A stretch of DNA of 37,512 bases from Burkholderiales bacterium (GTDB lineage Bacteria > Pseudomonadota > Gammaproteobacteria > Burkholderiales > Burkholderiaceae_C): contig JAGWTJ010000005.1 of assembly GCA_028869005.1 (NCBI GenBank), positions 1-37,512 on the forward strand. The letters run 5' to 3'. The notes under the pieces were generated by a model that made no database searches, was not told the origin of the DNA, and was given only the letters and a program-made list of their open reading frames with translations. The position numbers and the translations under genes were made by a program. Numbering within the stretch: the first letter of the stretch is position 1; each line of letters starts with the position of its first letter. Shown here one piece after another: positions 35,881 to 37,512 of this stretch.

Positions 35881-35906
35881 GCGAGGGCGCCCGCGGGCGC
35901 CCTCGC
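35881..35906. terminator. Perfect 26-bp GC palindrome between ctaE and DUF2909 gene
   Basis: GCGAGGGCGCCCG followed by its exact reverse complement lies between convergent genes, 19 bp after the ctaE stop and 16 bp before the end of the minus-strand gene. It can form a very stable hairpin in either transcript; no T tract follows. Confidence 0.55.
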
Positions 35907-35922
35907 CGCCTTCGGCGCTGCG

Positions 35923-36162
35923 TCACGAGCCCGCTGGCAGCCCCGAGGGATGGACCCAGCCGAAGTGCCAGGCGAGCAGGATGAAGAGGAACAGCGCCAC
36001 CGACAGCGCCACCCGCAGCGCGAGTGCGCGCGCCATGCGGCGGTGGCGGTCGAGTGTCGCCGCCTCGGGATCGTCGCCTTCGGGCTTGCGCAGCATGAAC
36101 ACGCCGGCACCGGCCAGCGCCGCCACCACGGCGACGAGCACGACCACGATGAGAGCCTTCAT
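35923..36162 (-). CDS. DUF2909 twin-transmembrane protein
   Basis: The 79-aa protein has two helices: KALIVVVLVAVVAALAGAGVFML and ALRVALSVALFLFILLAWHFGWV, joined by a short charged loop. This is the twin transmembrane arrangement of DUF2909, often found between ctaE and surf1 on the opposite strand, as here. Function unknown. The ATG at 36162 is the only start that gives the family N-terminus; the longer track ORF is antisense to surf1. Confidence 0.85.
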   Translation of the reverse strand: MKALIVVVLVAVVAALAGAGVFMLRKPEGDDPEAATLDRHRRMARALALRVALSVALFLFILLAWHFGWVHPSGLPAGS

Positions 36163-36173
36163 CGCGGCCGATT

Positions 36174-36197
36174 GTCCTCCCACGCGTCCTCCCACGC
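36174..36197. repeat. Two tandem 12-bp repeats in DUF2909/surf1 divergent region
   Basis: GTCCTCCCACGC occurs twice head to tail in the 108-bp gap between divergent start codons. It could be a paired binding site, or chance duplication. Confidence 0.6.
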
Positions 36198-36270
36198 GGC
36201 TCGTGCGCACGCCGAGCGGACGCAAGCCGGCACGGCACGCGATGAGCGTGCGCAGCTCGCGCCGGACGCG

Positions 36271-37026
36271 ATGAACCTGCGCGGCCTGATCGTGCTGTTG
36301 GGCGCGCTCGCGGCCTGCGGCGTGACGAGTGCGCTCGGCGCCTGGCAGCTCGCGCGCGCGGCCGAAAAGCGCGCTCTGGAGATGCAGCAGGAGCACCAGC
36401 GCGCGCTGCCGCCGCTAGTCGCCGCGGAATTGCCGCGCGATGCGCCGGCGCTGGCGGAGCAGATGCAGCGTGCCGCGCGGCTCGACGGCCGCTGGCGTGC
36501 CGAGGACACGGTCTGGCTCGACAACCGTTCGATGACCGGCCGCGTCGGCTTCTACGCCGTCACGCCGCTCGTGCTGGCCGATGGGCGCGCCGTGCTCGTG
36601 CAGCGCGGCTGGTGGCCGCGCGACGCGGCCGTGCGCACGCACATCGGCGCGTCTGCGCCGCCGGCGGGCCGGGTCGAGGTCTACGGCCGCATCGCCGCGG
36701 CGACCTCGCACCAGTTCGCGCTTGGCCCCGAGCCGGCAACGCCGGGCCCGATCCGCCAGAATCTCGATCTCGCTGCCTTCGCGCGCGAGATCCGTCTGCC
36801 GCTGCTGCCGTTCGTCGTGCTGCAGGAGGACGATCCGGAGGCGGCGGGCAAGGCGGCCGACGGCCTGCTGCGACAGTGGCCGCCGCCTCCCGTCGACGTG
36901 TACAAGCACTACGGCTACGCCTTCCAGTGGTTCGCACTCTCGACGCTCGTGCTGGGTCTGTATGTCTGGTTCCGAATCCTGCGGCCGCGCTTCGCGGTCG
37001 GTTCCCATGATGTCGAGCGTGCCTAG
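36271..37026 (+). CDS. surf1: SURF1 family oxidase assembly protein
   Basis: The 251-aa protein has two membrane helices flanking a periplasmic domain: the N-terminal LIVLLGALAACGVTSALGAWQLARA, whose GxWQ is the heme a-contact signature, and the C-terminal HYGYAFQWFALSTLVLGLYVWF. Internal LDNRSMTGRVGFYAVTPL and LVQRGWWPR match the family. SURF1 helps insert heme a into subunit I. The ATG at 36271 was chosen for the family N-terminus; the longer track ORF overlaps the DUF2909 gene. The following gene begins at or inside its end. Confidence 0.94.
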   Translation: MNLRGLIVLLGALAACGVTSALGAWQLARAAEKRALEMQQEHQRALPPLVAAELPRDAPALAEQMQRAARLDGRWRAEDTVWLDNRSMTGRVGFYAVTPLVLADGRAVLVQRGWWPRDAAVRTHIGASAPPAGRVEVYGRIAAATSHQFALGPEPATPGPIRQNLDLAAFAREIRLPLLPFVVLQEDDPEAAGKAADGLLRQWPPPPVDVYKHYGYAFQWFALSTLVLGLYVWFRILRPRFAVGSHDVERA

Positions 37027-37027
37027 C

Positions 37028-37512
37028 ATGGCGGGGCCCGAAGCCGACGCGGCGGCGCGTGACAGCGCGCGTCGCAGGCGCAGCGGGCGCGTCAAGATGC
37101 TGCTTCTGCTGGCGCTGTTCGTCGCGCCGGTCGTCGCGTCGTACTACACGTACTACGTGATCCGTCCCGAGGGGCGGACCAACTACGGCACGCTGATCCA
37201 GCCTTCGCGCGCGCTGCCGTTGGCGCTGCCGCTCACCACGCTCGACGGACAGCGCGTCGAGGCGGCGTCGCTGCACGGCCGCTGGCTGCTGCTCGCCGTG
37301 GGCGGCGGCGCGTGCGCGGCCGATTGCGAGAAGCGCCTGTACATGCAGCGCCAGTTGCGCGAGATGCTCGGCCGCGAGCGCGACCGCGTCGAGAAGATCT
37401 GGCTCGTCGACGACGCCCTGCTGCTGCGGCCCGAGCTGCGTGCCGCAGTGGATGCGGCACCGCCCGTGACCGTGCTGCGCGTCGAGCGCGCGGCGCTGAC
37501 GCAGTGGCTGGC
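37028..37512 (+). CDS. SCO-like oxidase assembly protein with CxxxC, 3' truncated
   Basis: The ORF runs off the right edge and so is absent from the track. It begins MAGPEADAAARD, has one transmembrane helix (KMLLLLALFVAPVVASYYTYY) and a periplasmic segment. The region around ALPLTTLDGQRVEAASLHGRWLL, followed by GACAADCEKRLYMQRQLREM, has a thioredoxin-like layout with a CxxxC pair, as in SCO1/SenC copper chaperones. Sequence beyond the window is needed to see whether the SCO copper-binding His is kept. In-frame ATGs at 37007 and 37010, overlapping surf1, are alternatives. Next to surf1, a role in CuA maturation is plausible (inference). Confidence 0.75.
   Translation, partial: MAGPEADAAARDSARRRRSGRVKMLLLLALFVAPVVASYYTYYVIRPEGRTNYGTLIQPSRALPLALPLTTLDGQRVEAASLHGRWLLLAVGGGACAADCEKRLYMQRQLREMLGRERDRVEKIWLVDDALLLRPELRAAVDAAPPVTVLRVERAALTQWL

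Overview
The window is very GC-rich (roughly 70% by eye), packed with genes, and looks like a chromosomal segment of a beta-proteobacterium, most likely of the order Burkholderiales. The evidence is the gene orders: yqgE-yqgF-pyrR-pyrB-pyrC', rhodanese-grxC-secB-gpsA, and a cox cluster in the order DUF2244-ctaC-ctaD-small ORF-ctaG-DUF2970-ctaE-DUF2909-surf1. This assignment is inference from synteny and protein style; no marker gene (rRNA, rpoB) is present. I see no tRNA, rRNA, CRISPR array, phage or insertion sequence.

Layout. (1) 3-5924, plus strand: the 3' part of a very large PilL/ChpA-type hybrid histidine kinase (several Hpt domains, CheA core, CheW, receiver), a 56-nt palindrome, then a GGDEF diguanylate cyclase. 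Both are signalling genes linked to surface behaviour. (2) 5979-6545, plus: a cytochrome b561. (3) 6597-17269, minus: ten co-directional envelope genes. In transcription order these are a PepSY protein, a BcrC-like PAP2 phosphatase, a COG4705 four-repeat membrane protein, a small lipoprotein, a DedA protein, a TolC-like outer-membrane factor, a membrane-fusion protein, an RND permease, an OmpR-family response regulator and its histidine kinase. From COG4705 to the kinase the genes overlap or lie within about 40 bp of each other (up to about 82 bp before the outer-membrane factor if its downstream ATG is used), so they are probably one operon. The PepSY and COG4705 genes share an upstream sequence box. 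This is the most unusual region. (4) 17440-23511, plus: a GNAT acetyltransferase, yqgE, yqgF/ruvX, pyrR, pyrB, an HxH-less dihydroorotase-like pyrC', a PlsC acyltransferase and a short PRPP-synthetase-like protein. (5) 23640-27929, plus: phosphoglycerate mutase (gpmI), rhodanese, glutaredoxin, SecB, GpsA. (6) 27981-29251, minus: trmL and comF, divergent by only 22 bp from a methyltransferase-like gene (29274-30221, plus). (7) 30497 to the end: the aa3 cytochrome c oxidase locus with structural genes (ctaC, ctaD, ctaE) and assembly genes (small ORF, ctaG, surf1, SCO-like), running off the right edge.

How the genes work together. The pyr block makes carbamoyl-aspartate, with a non-catalytic DHOase partner for ATCase. 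The cox block builds a CuA/heme a oxidase with its copper and heme insertion factors. The minus-strand block combines a two-component system, a tripartite pump and two proteins of undecaprenyl-phosphate-type families, which suggests an envelope-stress or antimicrobial-resistance regulon (inference).

A recurring regulatory theme is an AT-rich -10-like hexamer only 6-10 nt upstream of the start codon (GNAT, yqgE, prs-like, methyltransferase, comF), which suggests leaderless or nearly leaderless mRNAs. No gene-free stretch exceeds 300 bp. The longest, 30222-30496, holds only a candidate promoter.
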